A DNA stretch of 64,000 nt, from assembly GCA_029558635.1 (NCBI GenBank), contig JAKQEE010000416.1:186001-250000 (forward strand), given 5' to 3'. Position 1 is the first letter of the stretch. Every line of letters starts with the position of its first letter. The translations under genes were made by a program, and so were the position numbers. This document shows positions 25,758 to 37,888 of this stretch, piece by piece. This DNA comes from Pseudomonadota bacterium. GTDB taxonomy: Bacteria; Pseudomonadota; Alphaproteobacteria; Micavibrionales; Micavibrionaceae. The notes beneath the pieces were generated by a model that was not told the origin of the DNA, did no database searches, and worked only from the letters and a program-made list of their open reading frames with translations.

Positions 25758-27935
25758 CTATTGGTCTTCCCCGTTGATAACATCGGCCACGAGACCCGAT
25801 GTCAGAATTTGCGGCAAAACTTGCGGCGCGGGACGCTCGCCGCTTGCATCATCTCTCGGCCCCACATAGACATAGAGTGGTACCCCGCTTCGTCCATAGC
25901 TTGCAAGAAATTCAGTGATTTCAGAATTCCGGTTGGTCCAGTCCCCCATTAGATAAACGATTTTCTTGTCCTCGAATAAGACTTTGGTGGAATCGGTCGA
26001 TAACGCGATTTTGTCATTGACCTTGCAGGTAATGCACCACGCGGCGGTCATATTGACAAAGACAGGTTCGTTTCCGGCAATCGCATCGTCATAAGCCTGC
26101 TTAGTATAGGCAACGGAATCGAGAAAATGCCCATTACCATTTCCGTTTGCCGCAGACATTTCTTCGGGGGCCTTCATCATGCTCAACGCTACAATCAGCA
26201 AAGCAATGATAATCGCCGAATAGGACAACGCATGAATGCCGGTCTTCCAAGGCTGTTTGGTGGGCGTATGGCGCGTAATCCACACCGAAAACGCAATCAG
26301 GATCAAACCGGTCAGGGACAACAGGACGCCGTAATCACCGGAGACTTGCTGCGCATAAACCCACACCAGCCACGCCACCGACGCATAGAGCGGGAAGGCC
26401 ATAAACTGGCGGAATGTCTCCATCCATGCGCCGGGCTTCGGTAACGAGTGACGCAGTGCCGGAATAAAGCACAAGGCAAGGTAGGGAAGAGCCAATCCTA
26501 ACCCGAGCGCCAGAAAGACACTAAGTGCTAGCGTCGCGGGTTGGGTCAATGCAAATCCCATGGCCGTTCCCATGAACGGAGCCGTGCAGGGTGTCGCCAC
26601 AATGGTTGCCAGCATTCCCGTAAAGAATGTTCCCGCATAACCATGATGGGCCGCAAGCTTATGCCCGATATTACTGAACAAATGCCCTTTAAATTCAAAA
26701 AATCCTGACATATTGAGCGCCATCACGAACAGTAGATAGGCCAGCAGCAACACAACAACAGGGTTTTGCAACTGGAATCCCCAGCCGATTTCTTCCCCAA
26801 CCGATTTAAGGGCGATCAAGGCAGTGGCAATTCCCGCAAAACAAACCATGATCCCAGCCGTATAAAAAATACCATGAAGCGCCGCATGTTTTTGTTCGCG
26901 GGACGACATTTTGACAAGGCTCAGGGCTTTCATCGACAAAACGGGAAAAACGCACGGCATCAAATTGAGAATAAGACCGCCGAGAATGGCAAGAATAATC
27001 GCTTGCGGAATCGTAACTGTTTCTTCGGGAGAGGGCAGGGGGGTAAAAGCTGCCGTTGTTTCTTTTTGTTGCATCGGCGCAGCCGTAACCGCCATATCGA
27101 GGGCGACAGCCTTCTCGATCTGATTTTCGGTCGTATACCGCAAGACCGCCTTTAAATCCTTGATCGCTGACAAAGGCCTAGTGTCGCGTTGGACAACGAT
27201 ATTCAAATGGCCATTCTCAACCTTGAATTCCTGTGGCGCGGCATTGAGCAAGATCCCCCACTCTTCGGGAAAGAAAAACAAATCGCTGGCATGCGCCAGC
27301 TCTGCAAGGGCGGCCTCATCAGGTTTGAATGTAAGCTCTAGTGTCTGATCCTGCTCTTCGAGCATGCCTTGCCACACTACTTGCTGAGGCATCGCGGCAC
27401 GAACATGTGCAAAAAATTCGGGATCGGTCTCATGGGCAGAATTTTGTACCGTAGCCACCGGCAGAACCAAAGTGGCCTTGGTGAATTCCGGTACGCAAAT
27501 ATCCTTGCACACCAGCCACGAAATATCGGCGGTCAATGTGACCTCTTCACCCTGCACATGGTCCGGTGCGGTAATCGTCGTCAAAAGAACCACCTCGCCC
27601 CCGAACCCGTAATTCATCAACGGGCCATAAGGAATTTTATGCGGCGCGGGATGTTCCAGATATCCGGCCTTGAATCCTTCAGGCAGCCTCCATGAAATGC
27701 TGGTGCTTTCACCGGAATCTCCCGGATTTTTCCAATAAGTATGCCATTCCGGTGCATGAAGCTGCTGGATGGCGATGGTCAGGGTTTCGCCTGCCATAAT
27801 GGCGTCTTTTTCAGGGATCACATTGGTGGTGACATAGCGCGGAACACCGTCCTTGGTCGTATCGGCGTAGGCGGAAGAACCCCCTCCCAGACCGAACATC
27901 GCAACCAAGGCAAAAATCAAACCCGTCTTTGTCAT
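25758..27935 (-). CDS. DsbD/ScsB-type thiol:disulfide interchange protein
   Basis: The product is about 725 aa from ATG at 27935, with AAGGAA well placed upstream; the frame extends to 27983 without a better start. After a signal peptide, the periplasmic N-terminal domain has WLVCKDICVPE. The central eight-helix electron-conducting domain includes LIVNLMPCVFPVLSMKALSL-like text (NLMPCVFPVLSMKALS) and ATPCTAPFMGTAMGFAL. The C-terminal thioredoxin domain has MTAAWCITCKVND. All three Cys pairs are therefore present. It should carry cytosolic reducing power to periplasmic proteins, most likely the adjacent redoxin. Confidence 0.88.
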   Translation of the reverse strand: MTKTGLIFALVAMFGLGGGSSAYADTTKDGVPRYVTTNVIPEKDAIMAGETLTIAIQQLHAPEWHTYWKNPGDSGESTSISWRLPEGFKAGYLEHPAPHKIPYGPLMNYGFGGEVVLLTTITAPDHVQGEEVTLTADISWLVCKDICVPEFTKATLVLPVATVQNSAHETDPEFFAHVRAAMPQQVVWQGMLEEQDQTLELTFKPDEAALAELAHASDLFFFPEEWGILLNAAPQEFKVENGHLNIVVQRDTRPLSAIKDLKAVLRYTTENQIEKAVALDMAVTAAPMQQKETTAAFTPLPSPEETVTIPQAIILAILGGLILNLMPCVFPVLSMKALSLVKMSSREQKHAALHGIFYTAGIMVCFAGIATALIALKSVGEEIGWGFQLQNPVVVLLLAYLLFVMALNMSGFFEFKGHLFSNIGHKLAAHHGYAGTFFTGMLATIVATPCTAPFMGTAMGFALTQPATLALSVFLALGLGLALPYLALCFIPALRHSLPKPGAWMETFRQFMAFPLYASVAWLVWVYAQQVSGDYGVLLSLTGLILIAFSVWITRHTPTKQPWKTGIHALSYSAIIIALLIVALSMMKAPEEMSAANGNGNGHFLDSVAYTKQAYDDAIAGNEPVFVNMTAAWCITCKVNDKIALSTDSTKVLFEDKKIVYLMGDWTNRNSEITEFLASYGRSGVPLYVYVGPRDDASGERPAPQVLPQILTSGLVADVINGEDQ

Positions 27936-28071
27936 ACTGTGTTCCTTGTTTTGTAGCTTTATATTCTCTGCAGCATACGCCAACGGGATATTTTGTCCAT
28001 TCTTGCGTGGTTCATAATTCTCACTTACACTGCTTCGGACCGCACGACTGAAAAGTTACAGGACATAAATC

Positions 28072-30023
<1,952 letters not shown>

Positions 30024-30027
<4 letters not shown>

Positions 30028-31919
30028 GCTCCGGTAGGACCCGTCATCAAGCCCAGACTTGTCTGGTGGTCCAATGCTGTCTTGCCCGGCATCCTTGCAT
30101 CTTGCTCGGCAGTACTTACGGACGGTGCGGCTGGTTGGGCTACTTCGGTTGTTTGCCCTGACTCGCGCTCAACATAGACTCTTGGTCCGCGCTGCTGCTC
30201 ACGAAGCTGCTTCCAGTCAGCGTCTATTCTGGCGATATCCTCATTCATTTTTACACCGCCGCTTTCCGCGGCTCTTTTGTAATCTTCGTATCCCTGTTTG
30301 TTGAGCCAGGCGTCCTGCGTGGTTTTGACGGTTCCATCCTGATTGATTCCGCTGGGAACCCTGACTCGGTAAGCATCTCCTCTGACTTCAACAAGGGCAG
30401 CCCCTGCGGCGGGAATTAAGTCAACAGGTTTCCCTTCCGCAGATTGAACCTGAACGGTATTTGGTCTCTGGACTTTTGTAACTTTTCCATCTGCGCCTTT
30501 AAGCTCAACCTCATGGAACAAGCTGCCGTTTGTCGGCGTTGCCGCCATAGCTTGACGCTCGTACATAGAGTGTTGAGGATTGTCAAAAACACGGCTGAAA
30601 AAGTTTTTCCCTTGGTTGCTGGGGAGATGGAGAGAACCGGCGCGTCCCATATTTTTCAAAGCATCCATGAAACCTTGCAAAGGTCCATCTGGAGAATTAA
30701 AGGCTGCCAGAATTTTAGTGAAGATTCCGGTTAAATCTATTCCAAGAAAATCTTTGGCAAATCCGGATATCTGGTTCAGAAGCTTGACGTTATTGACGCG
30801 TCCCACCAAGTGCTTGGCATATTTGTCGCTGGCAAGATTGTCGGGATTTTGAATCAGCTTATCCATTTCCTTGCGCATCGGCTCTTTAAAGGCCTCAGGG
30901 ATTTCAACCCCGTCTCCCTCTTTGGCGAATTCTGCTAACGTTTTGACAAATTTTGGATTCTCTTTCAGGTTTTTGATAACGGCCTGCTGGTTTTTAGGGT
31001 CATCAAAATATTTTTTAAAACCGGCAACGTTGGATTCGCTAACCCCCAGTTTTAATGCATTATCAGCAATAGTGTCACCGATTTGCTTGACCTTTGTCCC
31101 CGCGTCATTCCCTGAGAAGAACTCGGAAATTTCTGCGTCACTTGCATTGGCCAGATTGGCGAAAGCAGACTGATAGAGTTGACCTATTTTTGGGGCCCCG
31201 TTTGGCGGTGGCGGAACGTCTGATTCCGCAGCATGCTCGGGAACAGCTGGCGCAGGAGTTGCCGTAGCAGCTCCTGTCCCCGCGGCTAGGGTAGGTTGAG
31301 GAGCTGATGGAGCCGCCTCGGTGGGGATAGGCGTAGCCGCAGGAGCCGCCGCAACAGCAGCCGGCTCTACAAGCTTCTGGGGTGGCTGTGCGGTTGGCTT
31401 TGCGTGAGATACAGGCTTCGTGGGAGTCGACGCTGCCTGTGCCGTTGTTTGAGGAGCCGCCGCCCCTGTCGGCTTGGGTTCGGCAGCAGCCGGAAGGAGA
31501 GCAGACAAATTTTTGCCATCATAGACAGTAATGGTTTGCGCCCCGACTTTTTGATTGGAAAGTAAGGATTGTTCAAGACGCTTCTGAAGGGTCCCTGTTT
31601 TGTCGTTACTCAAATCGGACTCAAGTTTTTGAATAAGCTGAGGGTCTTGTTTCCACTTCTGGGCAATGGCGTCCGCAAGGGGCTTAACTGAATTGGAACC
31701 GTTAGCAACCTTGTTGATCAGCTCTTTAACGTGGGGAGCCCTGTCAACTTGTATCATGAGCTGACCAATTTCTGCGGTGGCCTGTGTGCTTGCTGCACCT
31801 GCCGCGTAAGTCCGCTTGCCAGAAGCAATCAAACCGGATTCAGTCGGAGGATTCTGGGCCTTGTAATCATACTCGTACAAGGACTGCCACAGTTGTCCTA
31901 TCGCTGCATCTCTATCCAT
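30024..31919 (-). CDS. Orphan 631-aa protein with Pro/Ala-rich linker
   Basis: I do not recognise this protein. It has no signal peptide and no transmembrane helix. Three parts are visible: a helical N-terminal domain (1-140), a low-complexity Pro/Ala/Thr linker (about 143-243), and a larger C-terminal region (245-631) with helical modules then a basic, Gln-rich end. The motif IGQL occurs at residues 7 (IGQLWQS), 51 (IGQLMIQ) and 245 (IGQLYQS), so N- and C-terminal parts may share a repeated module. Modular architecture with disordered linkers is compatible with a secreted effector or a scaffold, but that is inference. An unknown 134-aa gene lies 44 bases upstream on the same strand. Confidence 0.65.
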
Positions 31920-31963
31920 ATTTCTCCTCCATCACACCTTAAATACTTATTGTTTTGTTCTTG

Positions 31964-32368
31964 TTATAAACCGATATGCCGTACCACCAATTTGGCCGGA
32001 TAAAATTCTTTAACCTTGTCGTCTTCCCCCAAATGAACAAGCAGTATCTGCTCTGACCTTCCCAGATAACGACGAAAAGGCTTATGCACTTTCATGCCCA
32101 GCCCCTGAACCTTGCCTTCATAAGTCACAAAAGTCAGTATCGAGAGGTCGATGTCATATTCAACCCACTCAATGGGTTCTGGCAACGGCTTGTCAAAGAT
32201 CAGAACGGCGCGACTATCTACGTCGACCACCAACTCCGCATCCCGCCCGTTGCTGATAATGCTGGGCAAAACCGGTGCATCCGGCGGAATAACGTACTTA
32301 TCGCCGTCCTTGGCTTTGCGGGCTTCCCCCAGAATGTCGAGGTCGTCGTCTAAATCAATAACTGCCAT
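31964..32368 (-). CDS. Hypothetical protein
   Basis: The 134-aa soluble protein has an acidic N-terminus (MAVIDLDDDLDILGEARKAK) and a beta-rich body (AELVVDVDSRAVLIFDKPLP, ILTFVTYEGKVQGLGMKVHK). No signal, transmembrane helix or family motif is recognised. It lies directly upstream of the 631-aa orphan on the same strand, so it may be its partner or chaperone; that is only inference from position. The 125-base divergent gap to trpF is AT-rich. Confidence 0.55.
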   Translation of the reverse strand: MAVIDLDDDLDILGEARKAKDGDKYVIPPDAPVLPSIISNGRDAELVVDVDSRAVLIFDKPLPEPIEWVEYDIDLSILTFVTYEGKVQGLGMKVHKPFRRYLGRSEQILLVHLGEDDKVKEFYPAKLVVRHIGL

Positions 32369-32493
32369 TTATTGTTCCCACCGTCGGAAAATATATATCG
32401 GAATATAAATTTCCTTGCTTTCCCGTTTATTATACTGAAAAATCCATAAGATCACAAACAAATGTGAACCTCTGAATTATATCAGACTTTACC

Positions 32494-33129
32494 ATGACAG
32501 ATATTAAAATTTGCGGAATAAAAGACGCTGAATCTCTCAAAAAAACCATAGAAAGCGGTGCGCGTTTCATCGGTTTGGTCTTTTACCCTGATTCTTCGCG
32601 CTATGTTGAACCAGAACAGGCAAGGCTTTTGTCGCGTATGGCTCCGACAGGTGTACGTATGGTGGGGTTGTTCGTGAACCCTGACGATAGCTGGCTTTCC
32701 CACGTTTTGGGCATCGTACCACTGGATATGATCCAGCTTCACGGGTCTGAACCCACTGTACGTGTGGCCGAGATCAAGTCAAAATACAACCTGCCGATAA
32801 TTAAGGCTATCCCATTGGCAAAAAAAGAGGATCTAGAGAAAGTTGACACGTACATACAGGTTGCGGACTGGTTACTGTTCGATACGAAATCGGAAAATAC
32901 GACCGATCACGGGGGCACAGGCCGGACATTCGACTGGGCGATCCTGAAAAACAGGAAATTTTCGAAACCGTGGATGCTTTCGGGCGGACTTCACGCTGGT
33001 AATGTGGCCGAAGCGCTCTCGACCCTCCAGCCCGACGCGGTCGATGTCTCGAGCGGAGTGGAATCGGAACGGGGCGTCAAAGACCCCTTAAAAATCGCTG
33101 AGTTTATCCAGACGGTCAAAAACCTTTAA
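32494..33129 (+). CDS. trpF: Phosphoribosylanthranilate isomerase
   Basis: The 211-aa TIM-barrel enzyme catalyses the third step of tryptophan synthesis. The start ADI-like motif is MTDIKICGIKDAESL with the catalytic Cys in KICGI, followed by IGLVFYPDSSRYVEPEQA, VGLFVNPD, DMIQLHGSE, the catalytic Asp in LLFDTKS, and the phosphate-binding MLSGGLHAGNV with VDVSSGVESERGVKD. trpF stands alone without trpBA. Its 3' end overlaps the convergent dipeptidase gene by 42 bases. Confidence 0.92.
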   Translation: MTDIKICGIKDAESLKKTIESGARFIGLVFYPDSSRYVEPEQARLLSRMAPTGVRMVGLFVNPDDSWLSHVLGIVPLDMIQLHGSEPTVRVAEIKSKYNLPIIKAIPLAKKEDLEKVDTYIQVADWLLFDTKSENTTDHGGTGRTFDWAILKNRKFSKPWMLSGGLHAGNVAEALSTLQPDAVDVSSGVESERGVKDPLKIAEFIQTVKNL

Positions 33130-33837
33130 TTTCATCCGCTCTTGCTCTTCGAGCGGAATTGGAAAGGCCTCGCCCGATACAATTTTTTGCCATGGATACA
33201 AATCCGCATCGGATATCGGAGCGAATTTCGCGGAACGGGCGGGAGGAAACCGGAAATCCCACCACTCGGTCGAAAGCAGGATCAATTCCTGTCCTGTTTT
33301 TTGTGCAGCATAAACCATGGCCTCATCAAGTTTTCTGCGGTTCTCCTGCACAAATTCAGGCAAATCGGGGTGCTCACGATGGGCGCGATTATGCTGCGGT
33401 AAAGGACTATCTGAAAACTTGTCAAATGGCGTCCCGAAATCAATGCTGCACCCGTTATGGTCAAGCGCTGTGATATCGACAGCCATCCCCCGCGGATGTC
33501 CCCCAAGCCCGGGCGGGGATAGAAACCGTGGCTCTTCCAGCCAATGCGGATTGGCGCGAACGATCTCCGTCCTCACCATTTTTTGCTGCGCTTCGATGGG
33601 CCGCAGACAGTCTTTGATCACCATCATCCACCCCGTCTTTTTGTGCAAAAATTGGGCAGCAACCAGAACAAGTGTGACCATGTCGACATGCCCCCATGTC
33701 AAGGCATCGCGACTGTACAGCCCCCCGAAAATATTCTCACTGTGCGCGGGGTCGGCATAGACAAGATCGACTGCAACCAGATGGCTTGCGGTAAACAAAT
33801 CGAACGGAACCAGATCGTCGGGAGAAATAATGTCCAT
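33088..33837 (-). CDS. VanX/DdpX-type D-alanyl-D-alanine dipeptidase-like protein
   Basis: The 249-aa protein belongs to the M15D family. It has KDCLRPIEAQ, the zinc motif GGHPRGMAVDIT (His and Asp ligands), and STEWWDFRFP at the place of the ExxH motif. There the family's third zinc ligand His reads Asp in EWWD; Asp could still coordinate zinc, but activity is uncertain. No signal peptide is seen, suggesting a cytosolic role in D-Ala-D-Ala recycling from peptidoglycan. The divergent neighbour is PBP1A. The 3' end overlaps trpF by 42 bases. Confidence 0.78.
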   Translation of the reverse strand: MDIISPDDLVPFDLFTASHLVAVDLVYADPAHSENIFGGLYSRDALTWGHVDMVTLVLVAAQFLHKKTGWMMVIKDCLRPIEAQQKMVRTEIVRANPHWLEEPRFLSPPGLGGHPRGMAVDITALDHNGCSIDFGTPFDKFSDSPLPQHNRAHREHPDLPEFVQENRRKLDEAMVYAAQKTGQELILLSTEWWDFRFPPARSAKFAPISDADLYPWQKIVSGEAFPIPLEEQERMKLKVFDRLDKLSDF

Positions 33838-33891
33838 AAAGGTGTTTTATAACCCTTTTCCGCTGTCTTGTCTTGTGCGATAAAGAGCCCC

Positions 33892-36330
33892 ATGAAATGG
33901 CTCGGGCGTTTATTTTTATTTTTCATTTCCTTAGGTTTTATAGGGGTCGTGGCCGGAGTGATTCTGGTTGCGGCGATCTTCTATAAATACGGCCAATCCC
34001 TCCCCGAATTTGCACAACTGAAAGATTACAAACCTCCTGTCGTAACCCGCGTTCACGCGGGAGATGGACGTTTTCTGGCTGAATTTGCACAGGAAAAACG
34101 GATTTTTGTACCGGTGGACGAAATCCCCGACCGCGTCAAACGGGCGTTTATTTCCGCCGAAGATCAGGATTTCTACAAACATAAAGGTGTTGACCTTAAA
34201 GCCATCGCCCGCGCCGTAGTCACCAATTTGAAAAATCTTGGGGTCAGCCGTCGTCCGGTTGGCGCCTCGACCATTACCCAGCAGGTGGCCAAAAACTTCC
34301 TCTTGAGCAACGAGCTGTCTTACGCACGCAAAATCAAGGAAGCGATTCTGGCTTACAAGATGGAGCGGGTCCTCTCCAAAGACCGCATTCTCGAGCTCTA
34401 TCTAAACCAGATTTTTCTAGGCGCGCGGGCTTATGGGGTTGCAGCGGCTTCGCTCCACTATTTCAATAAACCACTGAATGAGCTGACGATTGCCGAAGCC
34501 GCCTATCTCGCGGCCCTGCCGAAAGCCCCGAACAACTATCACCCGACGCGCAAACATGCGGCGGCAGTGGCAAGGCGCAACTGGGTGATCGACCGCATGG
34601 CGGAAGAAGGATATATCACGGGGGCCGAAGCCGAACTGGCCAAGGAAGCCCCGCTGGTGGTGGCTCCCGTCAAGGAAGACGACGTGGTGGACGCGCCTTA
34701 CTTTGCCGAGGAAGTCCGCCGTGAACTGATTGGCCGCTATGGAGCGGACGCACTCTATGGCGGCGGCTTGTCGGTACGCACCAGCCTCGACCCGCGCCTG
34801 CAGGATATTGCCGAACGCGCCTTACAAAACGGACTGGTGTCCTATGATCGTCGTCACGGCTGGCGCGGCCCGCTCAAAAAAACGGGAATGACCGAAAACT
34901 GGCAACAAGTTCTGAAAGATGAACCGGGACCGGTCGGAATGTTGGGGGGCTGGCGTCTGGCGATGGTTCTCGACACAACGTCTGGGACGACGGAAATTGG
35001 ATTCAGCGACGGAACGAAGGCTGTACTGACCCAAGATAGCCTCAACTGGACCAAATCCAGATCCCTGAAAGCGGGAGATATTATTCTGGCCGAGAAATCG
35101 GATTCAGAAGTCAAATCCGACCGCCCGCAATACGAAGTTCGTCAGGTCCCCCTTATTCAAGGTGCGGTCGTGGCACTTGACCCGAACACCGGACGCATTC
35201 TGGCCATTCAGGGCGGCTGGAAATTCGACGGCAGCGAGTTTAACCGCGCCACTCAGGCCAACCGTCAACCGGGGTCGGCATTTAAACCATTCGTTTATTT
35301 GGCGGCCCTTGATAAAGGGTATACCCCGTCCACCATCATTCTCGACGCACCTGTTGTCTTCACCGATGCCGCGGGCAATGTCTGGCGCCCTGAAAACTAT
35401 CACGGCGACTTTTACGGTCCGACACCGCTCAGGGTCGGGATTGAAAAATCCCGTAACCTGATGACAATCCGTCTGGCCCAGCAGATTGGCATCGGCTCGG
35501 TGGTGGATTACGCCAAGAAATTCGGTATTTCCGAAAACATGAAGCCGTACTTATCGGGTGTACTGGGAGCGGATGAAACGACCCTGATGAAACTCACCAC
35601 CGCCTACGGCATGATCGTCAATGGTGGCAAGAAAATCACCCCGACTTTTATCGACCGCGTTCAGGATCGTATGGGTAAAACCGTCGAAAAATCCGATATG
35701 CGCCCCTGCATCGGCTGCGGCCCGTTGATCCGTTGGGAAAGTCAGGCGACTCCCGACCTGCCCGATACACGGGAACAAATCGCCGATCCGCGCACCACCT
35801 ATCAAATGGTCTCGATCATGGAGGGGGTTGTCCAACGCGGAACAGGTCGAGCATTGGCCGTACTCGATCGCCCTCTGGCGGGAAAAACCGGAACGACCAA
35901 CGATTCAAAAGACGCATGGTTTATCGGTTTCACACCTGATCTGGTGGTGGGAGTCTTCACCGGTTTCGACGATCCGAAAACGCTCGGCAAAAAAGAAACG
36001 GGGGCTTCCGTTGCCCTTCCTGTTTTCAAACAATTTATGGAAGAAGCAATGAAGGATATCCCTCCGACACCGTTCCGTGTCCCCGAAGGCGTGCGGATGG
36101 TTCAGGTCAATGCCAAATCCGGCCAGCCGACATACGCAGGCGACGCAGATGCGATCTGGGAACCGTTCCTTGCAGGAACGGAACCGAGTACGGTCCCTCC
36201 GTCTTATCGCTCCTATGACGATCCGGATTCTAGGAACGACGTGATTGACGAACCTCTTCCACCCAGCGAATTGCTCGAACCGCATCCCGACACATCATCG
36301 CCGATGCAAGGCACGGGTGGAATTTATTGA
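33892..36330 (+). CDS. mrcA: Penicillin-binding protein 1A (bifunctional)
   Basis: The product is about 812 aa from ATG at 33892; a TTG at 33868 would add eight residues. An N-terminal membrane anchor (LFLFFISLGFIGVVAGVILV) precedes the GT51 glycosyltransferase with FISAEDQDFYKHKGVD and ASTITQQVAKNF. The PBP1A-specific insert precedes the transpeptidase: SxxK in RQPGSAFKPFVYL, SRN in EKSRNLMTI, and KTGTT in LAGKTGTTNDSKDAWF. It polymerises and cross-links peptidoglycan in the inner membrane. The C-terminal tail is Pro-rich. Confidence 0.94.
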   Translation: MKWLGRLFLFFISLGFIGVVAGVILVAAIFYKYGQSLPEFAQLKDYKPPVVTRVHAGDGRFLAEFAQEKRIFVPVDEIPDRVKRAFISAEDQDFYKHKGVDLKAIARAVVTNLKNLGVSRRPVGASTITQQVAKNFLLSNELSYARKIKEAILAYKMERVLSKDRILELYLNQIFLGARAYGVAAASLHYFNKPLNELTIAEAAYLAALPKAPNNYHPTRKHAAAVARRNWVIDRMAEEGYITGAEAELAKEAPLVVAPVKEDDVVDAPYFAEEVRRELIGRYGADALYGGGLSVRTSLDPRLQDIAERALQNGLVSYDRRHGWRGPLKKTGMTENWQQVLKDEPGPVGMLGGWRLAMVLDTTSGTTEIGFSDGTKAVLTQDSLNWTKSRSLKAGDIILAEKSDSEVKSDRPQYEVRQVPLIQGAVVALDPNTGRILAIQGGWKFDGSEFNRATQANRQPGSAFKPFVYLAALDKGYTPSTIILDAPVVFTDAAGNVWRPENYHGDFYGPTPLRVGIEKSRNLMTIRLAQQIGIGSVVDYAKKFGISENMKPYLSGVLGADETTLMKLTTAYGMIVNGGKKITPTFIDRVQDRMGKTVEKSDMRPCIGCGPLIRWESQATPDLPDTREQIADPRTTYQMVSIMEGVVQRGTGRALAVLDRPLAGKTGTTNDSKDAWFIGFTPDLVVGVFTGFDDPKTLGKKETGASVALPVFKQFMEEAMKDIPPTPFRVPEGVRMVQVNAKSGQPTYAGDADAIWEPFLAGTEPSTVPPSYRSYDDPDSRNDVIDEPLPPSELLEPHPDTSSPMQGTGGIY

Positions 36331-36341
36331 CCGTAAAAAAA

Positions 36342-36470
36342 GTTTGCGTAAAATTGAAACTGTGATACATTCCGCGCAACAGAATAAATAATTCTACCTC
36401 ATCAGGATGTTTTCGCATCCGCAATTCAAAAAAATCAGGCCCCCTAAAGGACCTGATTTTTTTTATTTCC
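36342..36470 (+). ncRNA. Candidate small RNA or leader with intrinsic terminator, upstream of thrC
   Basis: A promoter-like TTGCGT-N16-TACATT (36342-36369) is followed by AGAAT-AAATA-ATTCT, a GGATG...CATCC stem-loop and a terminator: AAATCAGG pairs with CCTGATTT (36432-36459) and a run of eight Ts ends it. The terminator is 100 bases after PBP1A and about 40 before thrC. It could be the PBP1A terminator, a free RNA of about 90 nt, or a thrC attenuator. The terminator itself is well supported; the RNA is not proven. Confidence 0.45.
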
Positions 36471-36501
36471 ACTTCGTGATATTCTGCGCTGACAGGAGAA
36501 A

Positions 36502-37887
36502 ATGATGCGCTATCATTCTACTCGCGGAGGTATAAAATCCGCCACTTTTACAGAGGTCTTGCTCTCAGGTCTGGCCCCAGATGGCGGCTTGTTTGTTTCC
36601 GAACATTGGCCCATTCTTCCCCCGATTGACCGTGCGCATCACTACACCGAAATCGCGCTCAAAACGCTCTCGCCGTTCATGGCCGAAGATATCCCCGTTC
36701 ACGATCTGAAAACCCTGATCGACGAAACTTACGCTCCCTCCGTCTGGACCGATCCCGATATTACCCCCCTCAAACCGATGGGCAACGACATCTACCTGAT
36801 GGAATTGTTCCACGGGCCGACACTGGCGTTCAAAGATGTGGCTCTCCAGTTTCTGGGCCGCCTGTTCGACTACATCCTTGAAAAGAACGGGCAACAGATC
36901 ACGATCATCGGAGCGACATCGGGCGATACGGGGTCGGCCGCCATCGAAGCCTGCAAAAACCGCAAGAACATCTCGATCACCATTTTACACCCGAAGGGAA
37001 GGACATCGGACATCCAGCGCCGCCAGATGACGAGCGTTCAGGCCGATAACGTCCACAATATCGCTGTCGAGGGTACGTTTGACGATTGCCAGAATCTGGT
37101 GAAACAGGCCTTCGCGGATGAGAAACTCAGAAAAGACAAAAACCTCTCGGCGGTCAATTCGATCAATTGGGCGCGGATTATCGCCCAAACCGTTTATTAT
37201 ATCGACGCGGCCAAACAACTGGGGGCCACACCCGCCTTTGCCGTCCCCACGGGAAATTTCGGCAATATCTATGCGGCATGGGTCGGAAAACAGATGGGCG
37301 GCAAGATCGGCCCGCTAGTGATCGGGTCAAACCGCAATGACATCCTGACACGGTTTTTTGAAACCGGCGAAATGAAACTGGGGCAGGTCACACCGAGCCA
37401 TTCGCCCAGCATGGACATCCAGATCTCGAGCAACTTTGAACGCTTCCTTTTTGACGTTCTGGGCCGCGATACGAACAGCCTCAATGCCTGTATGTCCGAT
37501 TTCAAGACAAAAGGGTCCTATGCTCTGGATGGGGGTGCGTTGGAAACCGCCCGCAAAAACTTTATCGCCCGCAGATGTTCCGACGAAGACACGGTCGCAA
37601 CCATCGCGCGGGTTTATCAGGAAACAGGAATGATTATCGATCCCCACACCGCCGTGGGTGTTCACGCGCTTCATACGTCGGGTCTCGAACACTCTTTGGA
37701 ATTTGGGGGCCCGTGCGTCGCGTTGGCCTGTGCCCATCCGGCCAAATTCCCCGACGTGGTGGAAAAAGCCACAGGCATCCGCCCCGCGCTACCGGATCAC
37801 CTCGCCGACCTGATGGACCGCCCCGAAAAATACGACGTGATCCCGAACGATTTCGCAAAACTCAAAGAACATCTGGAGAGCGTTTAG
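36502..37887 (+). CDS. thrC: Threonine synthase
   Basis: The 461-aa PLP enzyme converts O-phosphohomoserine to threonine. The N-terminus MMRYHSTRGGIKSATFTEVL is typical for the long threonine synthase class. The PLP Lys is in GPTLAFKDVALQFLG; ATSGDTGSAAIEA and FAVPTGNFGNIYAAWVG are phosphate- and cofactor-binding motifs. AGGAGA sits well before the ATG. Other thr genes are absent nearby. Confidence 0.94.
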   Translation: MMRYHSTRGGIKSATFTEVLLSGLAPDGGLFVSEHWPILPPIDRAHHYTEIALKTLSPFMAEDIPVHDLKTLIDETYAPSVWTDPDITPLKPMGNDIYLMELFHGPTLAFKDVALQFLGRLFDYILEKNGQQITIIGATSGDTGSAAIEACKNRKNISITILHPKGRTSDIQRRQMTSVQADNVHNIAVEGTFDDCQNLVKQAFADEKLRKDKNLSAVNSINWARIIAQTVYYIDAAKQLGATPAFAVPTGNFGNIYAAWVGKQMGGKIGPLVIGSNRNDILTRFFETGEMKLGQVTPSHSPSMDIQISSNFERFLFDVLGRDTNSLNACMSDFKTKGSYALDGGALETARKNFIARRCSDEDTVATIARVYQETGMIIDPHTAVGVHALHTSGLEHSLEFGGPCVALACAHPAKFPDVVEKATGIRPALPDHLADLMDRPEKYDVIPNDFAKLKEHLESV

Positions 37888-37888
37888 G

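Noticed and set aside
36407-36505. 32-codon frame ending at the thrC start
   Set aside because: It spans the terminator hairpin, has a poorly spaced RBS and no threonine-rich content expected for a threonine leader peptide.
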